Source: Pricia mediterranea
Lineage (GTDB): Bacteria > Bacteroidota > Bacteroidia > Flavobacteriales > Flavobacteriaceae
Assembly: GCF_032248455.1 (NCBI RefSeq)
Contig: NZ_JAVTTP010000001.1
Location: forward strand, 434,001-498,000
Length of the DNA stretch: 64,000 nt
Direction of reading: 5' to 3'
Under the pieces are notes generated by a model, which saw only the letters and a program-made list of their open reading frames with translations, was not told where the DNA came from and did no database searches. The position numbers and the translations under genes were made by a program. Within the stretch, counting starts at the first letter, position 1. Every line of letters starts with the position of its first letter. Of the stretch, positions 26,986 through 35,876 are shown one piece after another.

Positions 26986-29007
26986 ATGAATCCAAACTTA
27001 CCCATTCCTTCCAATGAAAGAGAACGCTTACAGCAATTGTACGAATATCAGATATTGAACTCCGATGCCGAGGAGATGTTCGATAATCTGACGCGGCTCG
27101 CGGGACAAATTCTAGACGTACCGACGGCCTTGGTCACTCTCGTGGATGAAAAGAGGCAATGGTTCAAATCAAAATACGGCCTTGAGGTCGATGAAACTCC
27201 GAGAGAAATCTCTTTCTGCCAGTATTCTATCATGTCCGATGAAATCTTGGAAGTACCGAACACCCTAGAGGATGAACGTTTTAAGAACAACCCCATGGTA
27301 CTCGGAGGACCCGAAATTCGGTTCTATGTCGGCTCGCCCCTGACCGATAAGAATAATATTGCAATCGGCACCCTGTGTGCCATAGATACGGTCCCGAGAA
27401 AGCTGAACGACCATCAACGCAAAGCGTTGCGCTATATTTCCAATACAGTTTTGCACCTGATAAAATTGAGAAGGGAAAAAATAGAGGTAGAAAAACTTTC
27501 GATGGCAAAAGATGAATTTCTCTCCAATATGAGCCACGAAATACGTACGCCCTTAAACGCGGTAATAGGCTTTAACGATTTGCTGAAGAAAACGCCCCTT
27601 ACCAAGCAACAGAAAGAATATCTGGATACCGTGCAAATTTCCTCTCAGAATCTAAAGGTGATCATCGACGACATCTTGGATATTTCAAAATTAGAGAGCG
27701 GCAATGTCCACTTAGAAAAGAACCCCGTGTCCCTGAGAGATCTAATTCAATACGTAGTCCGGTTGCAAGCGCCCACGGCCAAGGAAAAGGGAATAAAATT
27801 ACTTTCAAGTATAGACTACGAAATTCCTGATTATGTAGTAGCGGACGAAACGCGCCTTACACAGATCTTCATTAATCTGGTTGGCAATGCCGTAAAGTTT
27901 ACAAACGAAGGCTCGGTAGAGTTGCGTGCCGAGGCCACCCTCTTAGACTGCAATAAAGTGATGGTGGAGTTTATCGTCAAAGATACCGGCATTGGCATTC
28001 CCGAGGAAAAATTGGAAACGGTATTCGAACGTTTTTCACAGGCAGAAGCGAGTACTACCCGCCACTATGGAGGTACTGGGCTTGGTCTTAACATTGTAAA
28101 TATGCTGATCGGTCTCTATGGTGGGGCAATAAGCGTAACGAGCCAACTAGGCCAAGGGTCCGAGTTCAAATTCGAAAAAACCTTCGAAATTACCGAGATG
28201 GATAAGGGACAACACATGACTACCGAGAAAACCGGCCCGAATGGGAATCTTTTCACGGATACGAAAATTTTGTTGGTCGAGGATAACGTCCACAACCAGC
28301 TGCTGGCGACGCATTATTTCAAAAGATGGGGCTCCAAAATCTCAATCGCGGAGAATGGCAGAGTCGGTGTAGAAATGCTGCAGAACGAAAATTATGATGT
28401 TGTGTTGATGGATTTACAAATGCCGGTAATGGACGGCTTTCAGGCCACAACCGCGATTCGGAAAGAGCTCGGATCGAATGTTCCGATTATCGGCTGTTCG
28501 GCCCATTCCCTGGTCGGGGAGAAAGAAAGGTGTTTAGAACTGGGAATGAACGATTACATCGCCAAGCCCTATTCCGAAGAAGAATTGATCCAGACCACGC
28601 TGCGATATTCTCAGGGAAAGGAAGGTTCCAGTGATACCGAGAAAGCAGATAAAATCCACACAGTGGAATTGAGCGACATCGTTTACGACGATTTTGAAAG
28701 CCTGATCGAGGAACTAAAGATGCAGGAAGGCGATGAGTTCGGGGAGCTCATCCAACAGCATTTTCAAGAAAGCACCCCTAGTGACATCGAAGATATTGAA
28801 AAAGCAATAGAGAACAACGATGCTACCCTCTTGTTTGAAAAATGCCATATGTTGGCCGGGTCGCTGGGTGTTCTGGGTTTTTCGAAAGGTCACGGGCTCT
28901 CATCATCCATAGAGGCCAGTGTTAAAAAAGGCGATATGGAAGCCGCGAAGCACTTAGCGGGCAATCTAATCGTCTACTTGAACAAGGCCTTAAACGAACT
29001 CCGGTAG
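26986..29007 (+). CDS. hybrid sensor histidine kinase, GAF-HisKA-HATPase-REC-HPt
   Basis: A 673-residue cytoplasmic hybrid kinase with no transmembrane segment. Domains: GAF (about 24-160), HisKA with phospho-acceptor H184 in NMSHEIRTPL, HATPase (N box FINLVGNAVKF, G1 DTGIGIP near 333, G2 GGTGLGLNIV near 363), receiver (LLVEDNVHNQ, phospho-Asp D476 in VVLMDLQMP, KPYS) and HPt with H621 in CHMLAGSLG. All relay residues are present, although the HPt motif H-x-L-K-G-S has Ala instead of Lys. This is a self-contained phosphorelay that would pass phosphate to an unseen regulator. The GAF ligand is unknown. It lies beside the CBS/usp/pfk group. Confidence 0.92.
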   Translation: MNPNLPIPSNERERLQQLYEYQILNSDAEEMFDNLTRLAGQILDVPTALVTLVDEKRQWFKSKYGLEVDETPREISFCQYSIMSDEILEVPNTLEDERFKNNPMVLGGPEIRFYVGSPLTDKNNIAIGTLCAIDTVPRKLNDHQRKALRYISNTVLHLIKLRREKIEVEKLSMAKDEFLSNMSHEIRTPLNAVIGFNDLLKKTPLTKQQKEYLDTVQISSQNLKVIIDDILDISKLESGNVHLEKNPVSLRDLIQYVVRLQAPTAKEKGIKLLSSIDYEIPDYVVADETRLTQIFINLVGNAVKFTNEGSVELRAEATLLDCNKVMVEFIVKDTGIGIPEEKLETVFERFSQAEASTTRHYGGTGLGLNIVNMLIGLYGGAISVTSQLGQGSEFKFEKTFEITEMDKGQHMTTEKTGPNGNLFTDTKILLVEDNVHNQLLATHYFKRWGSKISIAENGRVGVEMLQNENYDVVLMDLQMPVMDGFQATTAIRKELGSNVPIIGCSAHSLVGEKERCLELGMNDYIAKPYSEEELIQTTLRYSQGKEGSSDTEKADKIHTVELSDIVYDDFESLIEELKMQEGDEFGELIQQHFQESTPSDIEDIEKAIENNDATLLFEKCHMLAGSLGVLGFSKGHGLSSSIEASVKKGDMEAAKHLAGNLIVYLNKALNELR

Positions 29008-29414
29008 GCTGTATTGGTTGCTGTACTTTCGCTCGACCCTCTTAGATTGGATTAGACCCGGCCCTGAGCATCAGGGACTTTTCCAGCCTAAAGCGGCACC
29101 TGTATCCATAGGGAAGGGGGACGACCCGTCTCTATAAACGACGGGGCGCTTTCCCGTTCTGGAACACACCCCTAGAGTGTGAAAATCCTGCTCGGGAGGG
29201 TTTCGGTTCTAGCACAAAAGTCGGATCGATCGGGGTCAAGGGTATCATCAGCCTTGTCGCGGCAATCATCCCTCCCATGTCCTTAAAAATACAGGCTTTC
29301 GCGTCATGAACAACAACCTGAGCCAATTTCAATGACAGCGATCATGCTTTTGAACGTCGTTATTTGTATTTTTAAACAACAAACCGTTATTTTTGAACAT
29401 CCCCACTGCCCATT
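29008..29414. other. intergenic region with the pfk control site
   Basis: 407 bp. A GC hairpin (CCCGTC 29125-29130 / GACGGG 29140-29145, with weaker outer pairing) follows the kinase gene but has no T tract. The 3' part holds the TGA-N6-TCA palindrome at 29333 and two -7-like boxes. No gene is supported. Confidence 0.45.
29333..29395 (+). promoter_or_regulatory. FNR-like site 2 and -7 boxes (pfk)
   Basis: TGACAGCGATCA at 29333-29344. TATTTTTA at 29367-29374 is 22 nt further on (class II-like spacing). A perfect TATTTTTG at 29388-29395 with TTG at 29364-29366 is a second candidate; from it the palindrome would be centred near -61.5, the class I position. Confidence 0.6.
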
Positions 29415-30734
29415 ATGGAAAACAACTTTGAAATACAAACGCTAGGTGCGGCAACGATTCCCTCTCCTTTAAATCTTGCCAAAGAGGACGGGAACAAATT
29501 CTATCGGTTTGTCGAGGAAGATGACCAATTTTTGGCCGATATCACGCTGCAGGGTTTCGATACATGCATACAACACAACATACGACCGGCCTGTCTGGAT
29601 AAGGCAGGGCCCCGTGAGCACTTGTATTTTAATCCCAAGAACACCAAAGCGGCCATCGTAACCTGTGGTGGTCTTTGTCCCGGTGTGAATAATGTGATAC
29701 GCAGTCTCGTTATGGCCCTGCATTATTTTTACGGGTCAGAGCGGATTCTCGGAATTCCTTATGGCTTCGAAGGCCTTGTTCCCGAAAAGGGACATGAATT
29801 TATCGAACTTCATCCCGACAAGGTAAAGGACATCCACCAATTCGGCGGCACCTACCTAGGGTCTTCCAGGGGAGCGCAGAACGTGGAAAGGATGGTGGAC
29901 ACCCTAATCGAACACAAGATCGATATGCTGTTCGCCATTGGCGGGGACGGAACCCTTAGAGGTGCCGAAGCAATTGCCAGGGAAACGGAGAAAAGGGGAA
30001 GCGACATTGCTATCATCGGAATACCGAAGACCATAGACAACGACATCGACCTGATCGACAAGTCCTTCGGGTTCGAAACGGCTTTCGATACCGCAACCCC
30101 GATTATCAGGGATGCCCACAATGAGGCGGCGGGTGCCTACAACGGTGTCGCCATCGTTAAGCTAATGGGAAGGGACAGTGGCTTCATTGCGGCATCGGCG
30201 GCCATAGCGATGCCCGTGGTCAATTTTGTTCTTATCCCTGAAATGTCTTTTGAGTTAGGCGGTAAGAATGGATTTCTAGCAGCCCTAAAAAAACGTCTTG
30301 ATCTAAAACACCATGCCGTTATCGTTGTCGCCGAGGGAGCAGGCCAACATCTTTTCGAAACCGATTCTGTACCGAAGACCGATGCCTCGGGAAATATTCA
30401 GCATCGGGATATCGGAATATTCTTAAAGGATAGTATAAAACACTATTTTGAGTCGCTTTCCCAAGAAATCACCGTCAAATATATCGATCCCAGTTATATC
30501 ATACGAAGTGCCCCGGCCAATGCCAGCGACAGTGTGCTATGCAACCAACTGGCCTATAACGCAGTACACGCGGCCATGGCGGGCAAGACCAAATGTGTGG
30601 TAGGTAAAATGAACAATCAACTGGTACATTTACCCATATCCAAGGTAATCGAGAAAAGAAAGAAAATAGACGTCGAAGGCGATCTATGGTTTTCTGCCCT
30701 GCAAAGTACCGGTCAACCGTTCTCACTGCTATAG
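29415..30734 (+). CDS. 6-phosphofructokinase, long-type (ATP-dependent predicted)
   Basis: A 439-residue phosphofructokinase making fructose 1,6-bisphosphate. Motifs: CGGLCPGVNNVIRSLV (about 84-99), YGFEGL, GGTYLGSSRG, GGDGTLRGA (176-184), IPKTIDNDI (203-211) and MGRDSGFIA. GGDGT, with Gly rather than Asp at the discriminating position, argues for ATP over pyrophosphate. The Lys in PKTIDND is shared with the PPi-type and with the ATP enzymes of plants and trypanosomes. The long N-terminal extension (about 75 residues) fits that subgroup. Preceded by FNR-like site 2, so glycolytic flux may be raised with the usp genes. Confidence 0.9.
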   Translation: MENNFEIQTLGAATIPSPLNLAKEDGNKFYRFVEEDDQFLADITLQGFDTCIQHNIRPACLDKAGPREHLYFNPKNTKAAIVTCGGLCPGVNNVIRSLVMALHYFYGSERILGIPYGFEGLVPEKGHEFIELHPDKVKDIHQFGGTYLGSSRGAQNVERMVDTLIEHKIDMLFAIGGDGTLRGAEAIARETEKRGSDIAIIGIPKTIDNDIDLIDKSFGFETAFDTATPIIRDAHNEAAGAYNGVAIVKLMGRDSGFIAASAAIAMPVVNFVLIPEMSFELGGKNGFLAALKKRLDLKHHAVIVVAEGAGQHLFETDSVPKTDASGNIQHRDIGIFLKDSIKHYFESLSQEITVKYIDPSYIIRSAPANASDSVLCNQLAYNAVHAAMAGKTKCVVGKMNNQLVHLPISKVIEKRKKIDVEGDLWFSALQSTGQPFSLL

Positions 30735-30778
30735 GGACCACTGAAGGCAAGACATTCATTTCGACGCTCCATCGATCG

Positions 30779-31558
30779 TTAATCCATAGCCAGTATCGGT
30801 ATCTTAGATCGCAAACTCAATTCCTTCGTTAGCTCCCCTTCCGACGGTGCGCTACGTTGTGCATGGTTTCTCGGCAGTATGCCGATCATGTCTATCAGGT
30901 TATTCTGGGCGTAGTCCATAATTCCCGCTACGATATCGGTATTCTCGATAAAGGAATGCTGGGTGAAAAAGTGCTCCAGATAATACCGTATCGTACTCTC
31001 GTTCTTACGGTCGGCCTCGGAATATCCGTAAATACCGGGGGTGTTTTTAATCGTAAGGACGTGCACCACGGCATTGAACCTACGGGCGACGTCGAGCAAA
31101 GTGCCGAGCACTTGGGCATCATCGATTTCCTTTTTTCCCAGAACCAGCGCAATACGCTTTACCCGAAAGCCGCTATAGCCTTGCGGCACTACCATTACCG
31201 GACAGTCGGCCTCCAGCGCAAGTTTTGAGGTATTGGTACCTGTCGCCTTATCTTTGCTCCCTCCGGTTCCCATGACGATGAGGTCTATTTGTTTGTTCCC
31301 TTGGATGTCTAGTAAGGCTTCGGTAAGCCCTCCTTCCCGAGTAATCCACTCCAATTCGTTCTTAAGCTCCGAACGGTATTTTTCCACAACATCTTGGTAA
31401 TCCTCTGGAGGCAGATCGAGTTCCCGGTGACCCGATATTCGTGCCAATATAATGGTCATATCGTCGTTACGCCCTACGAAGGCCACGGCATAATCCAAGG
31501 CCCGCTCGGCACTTTCTGAAAAATCGTAGGGTACAAGAAGGGTAGAAATTTTTTCCAT
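30779..31558 (-). CDS. universal stress protein, two USP domains (usp1)
   Basis: A 259-residue tandem USP. The start is ATG 31558 (MEKISTLLVPYDFSESAERA); the ORF extends to 31669 but that part runs through the promoter. The first domain ends in IDLIVMGTGGSKDKATGTNT. Its nucleotide loop is shorter than the usual G-x2-G-x9-G-[ST], with six residues instead of nine, so ATP binding may be lost or altered. The second domain (about 145-259) is degenerate. Divergent from usp2, with separate FNR-like sites for each. USPs promote survival in stress and low oxygen; the molecular role here is unknown. Confidence 0.87.
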   Translation of the reverse strand: MEKISTLLVPYDFSESAERALDYAVAFVGRNDDMTIILARISGHRELDLPPEDYQDVVEKYRSELKNELEWITREGGLTEALLDIQGNKQIDLIVMGTGGSKDKATGTNTSKLALEADCPVMVVPQGYSGFRVKRIALVLGKKEIDDAQVLGTLLDVARRFNAVVHVLTIKNTPGIYGYSEADRKNESTIRYYLEHFFTQHSFIENTDIVAGIMDYAQNNLIDMIGILPRNHAQRSAPSEGELTKELSLRSKIPILAMD

Positions 31559-31585
31559 AGTGATCTTATTTGAAATTGAGTTATT

Positions 31586-31628
31586 CAAAAGTAGGCATAG
31601 GCCCGGCGAGATACTATGACGATCGTCA
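31586..31628 (-). promoter_or_regulatory. FNR-like site 3 and -7 box (usp1)
   Basis: On the minus strand TGACGATCGTCA (31628-31617; perfect palindrome, extended to ATGACGATCGTCAT), a 23-nt gap, then TACTTTTG (31593-31586), a perfect TAnnTTTG. The transcript would start about 23 nt before the ATG. Confidence 0.75.
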
Positions 31629-31769
31629 TGCTTACCGAGCAACATGTGCAGCGACATTCTTCCATACAACCTAAATTTCCAATGGCACGAATCGACTTCA
31701 CGAAGATGGGATTCGTTCTTTGCCGGCGCTTGAAGCGAGTTAAGTTTTTATGCCACGACCTTGGTTACC

Positions 31770-31812
31770 TGACAAATATCATGGGACGTAGTCTGAATAT
31801 CCCTTATTTTTG
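31770..31812 (+). promoter_or_regulatory. FNR-like site 4 and -7 box (usp2)
   Basis: TGACAAATATCA 31770-31781, a 23-nt gap, TATTTTTG 31805-31812. There is no TTG at the -33 position, as expected for an activator-dependent promoter. Confidence 0.78.
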
Positions 31813-31828
31813 GTACAAAGTTGTAGCC

Positions 31829-32674
31829 ATGAGAAAAGTATTGGTACCCACGGATTTTTCGGATAACGCTTATAATGCGTTGAAATATGCCTCTCAGGTA
31901 TTCAAGTACGAACGTAGTGAATTCATTATTCTGCACACCTACGCAGACGAGGTTTACCGTGAGGAAAAAACCGGTAAACGCGCCTCCCTCGAAAAATTGA
32001 AGCGGGCCACGCTGGAAAGTGTTGAAGAAAAGCTTGGGCAAATCCAGGCCGACCTCAGGAAATATTCTCCCAACCCAAAACATTCCTACGCCTTTGTTCC
32101 GGTCTTTGGAGGACTTATCGATGCCGCCAACGAATGGGTGAACCAAGAAAATATCGATATCGTAGTCATGGGCACCCGCGGGGCCACCAACGATCGAAGG
32201 ACCACTTTTGGCACCAATACCCTACAACTGATGAAATATGTACAGTGTCCGGTACTCGCTGTCCCGGAAGGCTATGAATACCATCCGCCCAAAAATGTAC
32301 TTTTTGCCAGCGATCTTATGCTTCCCTTCAAGCGTAGGGAACTGAAACTACTCGCCGATATGACGGGTTCTTTCAGGTCTAAAGTTCATGTGCTCTATAA
32401 TAATCCCGTTGAAAACCTTTCCTTTCGACAAATGGACAATAAAAAGTTCCTGCAAGGCTGTTTGCAAAAAACGGAATCGATTTTTACGACTACCGCGGAA
32501 GGAGACAAAACCTTGGCCATAACCAAATACATCGAACAAAGTGACATCGATATGTTGGCGATGATCAATTCTCGGCATTCGCACCTAGAGGACATGCTTG
32601 CCACCTCTACCATCGACCAGTTGGGTCTTCACGTAAAGGTGCCGTTTATGGTCATGCAGAACATTGCACGATAA
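31829..32674 (+). CDS. universal stress protein, two USP domains (usp2)
   Basis: A 281-residue tandem USP starting MRKVLVPTDFSDNAYNALKY at ATG 31829. Upstream in-frame codons from 31616 lie across the promoter and its palindromes and are not coding. Domain 1 has an intact ATP loop (MGTRGATNDRRTTFGTNT: G-x2-G-x9-G-T). Domain 2 (about 150-281) keeps the VLFASDLMLPFKRRELKLL start but lacks the loop. This one-good-one-degenerate layout recurs in usp3, usp4 and usp5. It carries its own class II-like FNR site. Confidence 0.9.
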   Translation: MRKVLVPTDFSDNAYNALKYASQVFKYERSEFIILHTYADEVYREEKTGKRASLEKLKRATLESVEEKLGQIQADLRKYSPNPKHSYAFVPVFGGLIDAANEWVNQENIDIVVMGTRGATNDRRTTFGTNTLQLMKYVQCPVLAVPEGYEYHPPKNVLFASDLMLPFKRRELKLLADMTGSFRSKVHVLYNNPVENLSFRQMDNKKFLQGCLQKTESIFTTTAEGDKTLAITKYIEQSDIDMLAMINSRHSHLEDMLATSTIDQLGLHVKVPFMVMQNIAR

Positions 32675-32698
32675 AATGTGAAAGGTTTTAGAAAAAAC

Positions 32699-32741
32699 TG
32701 ATCATGGTCACCGGATATCAATTTTGTTGTGCTTATTTTTA
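32699..32741 (+). promoter_or_regulatory. FNR-like site 5 and -7 box (usp3)
   Basis: TGATCATGGTCA 32699-32710, a 23-nt gap, TATTTTTA 32734-32741 (last base A). ATG of usp3 is 25 nt past the -7 box. Confidence 0.68.
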
Positions 32742-32765
32742 AGGTACAATGAAAAAATACACCTT

Positions 32766-33617
32766 ATGGACAAACGAATTCTATTGCCTACCGATTTTTC
32801 GAAAAATGCACTGAACGCCGTTCGCTACGCCTTGAAGCTCTATGCCGACCACGACTGCAATTTTTATTTTCTACACGTATTCCCGGTCGACGGATATCAT
32901 GTTGACAACCCCATAATGCTGACAGAGCCCGATGAAAAAGCCTTTGAAAAGGCAAAGAAAAATTCAGAAGATGAGTTCAAAAAACTTATGAAGACGCTAC
33001 AACGGGAGCCTGAAAATCCAAAACATAGGTATCATACAATTTCAACGAACGATTCATTGATCGAATCGACCAAAGACCTTATTAGAAAAAAGGATATCGA
33101 TATCATTATTATGGGAACCCAGGGCACTACTGGGTCGAGGACCGTTATTTTCGGTACCAATACCATTAATATGATGGAGGCTATTACTGTATGTCCCGTC
33201 CTGTCCATCCCCGAATTCACAAACCCCGAGCCTCCTAATGAAATTGTGTTTCCAACGGACTATAAGTCGGTTTTTAAGAGAAGGGAACTAAAACATTTGA
33301 TGGAAATCAGCAGGATGCACAACATCGGTATCAGGATACTACATATCGAGGAGGAAAAAGAACTCAGCAAAGAGCAGCAAGAAAGCAAAGATCTATTGGA
33401 AAGCATCTTCAAGGAACTTGACCATAGTTTCCACACCTTGTCCGACGTTAAGGTACATGCCGGGATCAATGCCTTCATCGAAAGTAGGGATAGCGAGATG
33501 ATTGCATTCCTAAACAAAAAAAGCGGCTTTTTCCATAACATCCTATCGAAACCCTTGGTCCAGGAACTCGGTTACCATTCAAAAATACCGGTGTTGGCCC
33601 TGAACGATGTCTTATAG
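32766..33617 (+). CDS. universal stress protein, two USP domains (usp3)
   Basis: A 283-residue tandem USP, start MDKRILLPTDFSKNALNAVR at ATG 32766 (the ORF opens at 32724, but those codons would precede the predicted transcript start). Domain 1 has the full loop MGTQGTTGSRTVIFGTNT. The C-terminal domain begins EIVFPTDYKSVFKRRELKHL and ends in LGYHSKIPVLALNDVL. It sits 91 bp after usp2 but has its own FNR-like promoter, so the two are regulated in parallel rather than as an operon. Confidence 0.9.
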   Translation: MDKRILLPTDFSKNALNAVRYALKLYADHDCNFYFLHVFPVDGYHVDNPIMLTEPDEKAFEKAKKNSEDEFKKLMKTLQREPENPKHRYHTISTNDSLIESTKDLIRKKDIDIIIMGTQGTTGSRTVIFGTNTINMMEAITVCPVLSIPEFTNPEPPNEIVFPTDYKSVFKRRELKHLMEISRMHNIGIRILHIEEEKELSKEQQESKDLLESIFKELDHSFHTLSDVKVHAGINAFIESRDSEMIAFLNKKSGFFHNILSKPLVQELGYHSKIPVLALNDVL

Positions 33618-33713
33618 GTACGTGGATTCATTGTTTGCCGTGCTTTCCACAAGGATTGGAGAAATAAATAGGAGAAAGTAGCTTCGTTTAGTAACTTAGA
33701 AAATTTTAACGCA

Positions 33714-34256
33714 ATGGAAGTATATTTTCAAAAACTAAAGGAAGAATTGCAAACTGCGGCGGAGCAAAAAGAGCATCCGTTTCATTTTTTTACCTTGGGC
33801 ACGGTAGGCCTCGAACATCTTCCTCGACTGCGAACGGTCGTTTTACGGGAGATATCCGACGAATTGAAGCTTACATTTTATACCGACAAGCGTTCAAAAA
33901 AAATACTGCACATTAAAGAAAATCCCAAAGTCAGCTTGCTTTTCTATCATCCAAAGAAATTACTCCAGCTTAAAATCGAAGGATTGGCCACTATAATAAA
34001 AGACCCCTCTACCTTAGCCGATCGCTGGACAAACATAAGGCCCGCTTCCAAAAAAGATTATACCACGGCGACGGCACCTGGAAGTGACATTGACAACCCC
34101 GACGCATTAGAGTATCTAAGGGAAGGCGATTACTTTTGTATGGTCGATGTCACTCCCTTCAAAATCGAATACCTTCAATTGAAGCGCCCCAATCACCTTC
34201 GGATACGTTTTTCTAAAAAGAACGAGAAATGGAAAGGAAATTATCTGGTACCCTGA
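33714..34256 (+). CDS. pyridoxamine 5'-phosphate oxidase-family flavin protein
   Basis: A 180-residue protein with the split-barrel FMN-binding fold. Seen: FHFFTLGTVGLEHLPRLRTV (first strands with the RTVVLR phosphate-contact region), LTFYTDKRSKKILHIKENPK (the D-x-R-S-x-K block typical of the family), VSLLFYHPKKLLQLKIEGLA, and W-x-x-x-R-P-A-S near 117. The C-terminus is truncated relative to biosynthetic PdxH, so vitamin B6 synthesis is unlikely; it is more plausibly a general stress or flavin reductase-like protein. It follows usp3 without an FNR-like site. Confidence 0.82.
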   Translation: MEVYFQKLKEELQTAAEQKEHPFHFFTLGTVGLEHLPRLRTVVLREISDELKLTFYTDKRSKKILHIKENPKVSLLFYHPKKLLQLKIEGLATIIKDPSTLADRWTNIRPASKKDYTTATAPGSDIDNPDALEYLREGDYFCMVDVTPFKIEYLQLKRPNHLRIRFSKKNEKWKGNYLVP

Positions 34257-34301
34257 TGGCCGCAACGGCCTTGGCATCCCCTAATCAACAACCTGCCACC
34301 T

Positions 34302-34934
34302 ATGAAAAAGTTTATTGCACTTACGGTTCTTATTGTATATGGATGTTCTGATATATCGCTGGTCGAGAATTACAAAAACCCCGATATCGTACTCTTTCAC
34401 GCCTATAAGGTTTTGCTTGTCGGCATGGCCCAAAACGACAAAGGCCAGAGCAAGTTCGAAACCCTACTGCAGAAAGAGTTTGAAAAAAGGGACGTGGAGG
34501 CCATGCGAAGCCTCGACGTTTTTGATATCAACTTTACGGATTCGGAAAAGTCCGAAAAAGAACTCGATGATGTAGAACAATTGTTGATCGATAGGGATTT
34601 TGACGCTGTACTGATTACAAAGGTAATCGGTTCGGAAGACAGGCATTCGTTCCGAAAGAGTATTGCCCAATGGAGTAATTACAGCGGACGGTTCAGAGAT
34701 GATTACCGCAGTCACCAAGACCTCTATTACGACACGGATTATTATGATCCATTTACGATTTACCACGCCGAGACTTCGCTCTATTGCATTTGTCAGGACA
34801 AGGAGAGGGCCCTGATTTGGCGGGGCAGCATAGAAATTACAGATCCCACTGATATAGAAAAAGCGATCGATGACTATGTGAAACTGATCATTAAGGCTAT
34901 GGAGGAACAGCAGTTGATATTCCACGAAAACTAA
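34302..34934 (+). CDS. hypothetical lipoprotein
   Basis: A 210-residue protein with a lipoprotein signal: MKKFIALTVLIVYGCSDI, where VYGC is a lipobox with Cys at residue 15. The mature part has a Lys/Asp-rich alpha/beta region (HAYKVLLVGMAQNDKGQSKF, LIDRDFDAVLITKVIGSE) and a Tyr/Asp-rich loop (DLYYDTDYYDPF) before ALIWRGSIEITDP. That pattern resembles the uncharacterised DUF4136/penicillin-binding-activator-like lipoproteins, but I cannot assign it firmly. It is probably anchored in the envelope. Gene lies 45 bp after the flavin protein and may be cotranscribed. Confidence 0.72.
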   Translation: MKKFIALTVLIVYGCSDISLVENYKNPDIVLFHAYKVLLVGMAQNDKGQSKFETLLQKEFEKRDVEAMRSLDVFDINFTDSEKSEKELDDVEQLLIDRDFDAVLITKVIGSEDRHSFRKSIAQWSNYSGRFRDDYRSHQDLYYDTDYYDPFTIYHAETSLYCICQDKERALIWRGSIEITDPTDIEKAIDDYVKLIIKAMEEQQLIFHEN

Positions 34935-35036
34935 TCCACCCAATATTACGCACCTTAGAATACCCCGCTCCATGGTACTGGGCGGATGGCCGGTACCCCC
35001 CGGTACGTGATACAAAGCGGAAATGCTGGATTAACG

Positions 35037-35783
35037 CTACCCTCCCAAATTTGTTTTTAGGTATTCCCGGTTCATACGGGCTATGTTTTCCAAGGATATT
35101 CCCTTCGGACATTCTATCTCGCAGGCCCCGGTGTTGGTACAACTACCAAATCCTTCGAGATCCATTTGTTTCACCATGTTGGCAACGCGCTCCGATGCCT
35201 CTACTTTACCTTGTGGTAAAAGGGCGAACTGGGATACCTTGGCGGAAACGAACAATACGGCCGAGGCGTTCTTGCAAGCCGCGACACAGGCCCCGCAACC
35301 GATACATGTCGCCGCATCGAAGGCGGCATCGGCAAGCGATTTTTCAATGGGCAGCGTGTTGGCCTCCTGTGGGTTCCCGGAGGTATTTACCGAAATGTAA
35401 CCTCCTGCCTCTTGCACTCGGTCAAAGGCGGACCGATCGACCACGAGATCTTTGATTACGGGAAATGCAGTGGCCCTGAAAGGTTCGATATAGATGGTAT
35501 CCCCGTCGTTGAACCGACGCATGTGCAATTGGCAGGTAGCAATGCCCGTATCGGGACCGTGGGGCCGCCCGTTGATAAAGAGCGAACACATGCCACAGAT
35601 ACCTTCCCTGCAATCGTGATCGAAGGCTATCGGATTTTCTCCTTTGACGATCAGGTCGTAGTTAAGCGTATCTAGCATTTCCAGAAAAGAATCATCGGGA
35701 TTGACGTCGTTTAGGGCATATTCCACCAGCTTTCCTATTTGTTGGGAATTTTTCTGCCGCCAAATCTTTAAAGTCAGTTTCAT
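35037..35783 (-). CDS. sdhB: succinate dehydrogenase / fumarate reductase iron-sulfur subunit
   Basis: A 248-residue SdhB/FrdB. The 2Fe-2S site is CREGICGMC (C58, C63, C66 and a later Cys). The two cubane-type clusters use [19 protein letters not shown] and [15 protein letters not shown]. It passes electrons between the SdhA flavin and the membrane quinone. It is 93 bp downstream of sdhA. No cytochrome b subunit (sdhC) lies before sdhA, between the genes or after this one, which is unusual. Direction of catalysis (succinate oxidation or fumarate reduction) cannot be read from the sequence. Confidence 0.95.
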   Translation of the reverse strand: MKLTLKIWRQKNSQQIGKLVEYALNDVNPDDSFLEMLDTLNYDLIVKGENPIAFDHDCREGICGMCSLFINGRPHGPDTGIATCQLHMRRFNDGDTIYIEPFRATAFPVIKDLVVDRSAFDRVQEAGGYISVNTSGNPQEANTLPIEKSLADAAFDAATCIGCGACVAACKNASAVLFVSAKVSQFALLPQGKVEASERVANMVKQMDLEGFGSCTNTGACEIECPKGISLENIARMNREYLKTNLGG

Positions 35784-35876
35784 CTTCTTAACTATTTTTA
35801 AAAGCTCAGACCGGCACGAATCTGTTCCGGTGAGGGGTATTTTCCAAAGCCAAATAGGTCAAAAAAGGCCTCTGCC

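Noticed and set aside
29111-29155. Hairpin after the histidine kinase as terminator
   Set aside because: The stem is GC-rich but no T tract follows it, so it is not listed as a terminator.
31616-31629. 14-bp palindrome as a restriction/methylation or phage site only
   Set aside because: It recurs at 39597 with the same distance to a -7 box, which a random palindrome would not show.
35784-35876. Hidden sdhC between sdhA and sdhB
   Set aside because: The gap is 93 bp and has no hydrophobic frame long enough for a cytochrome b subunit.
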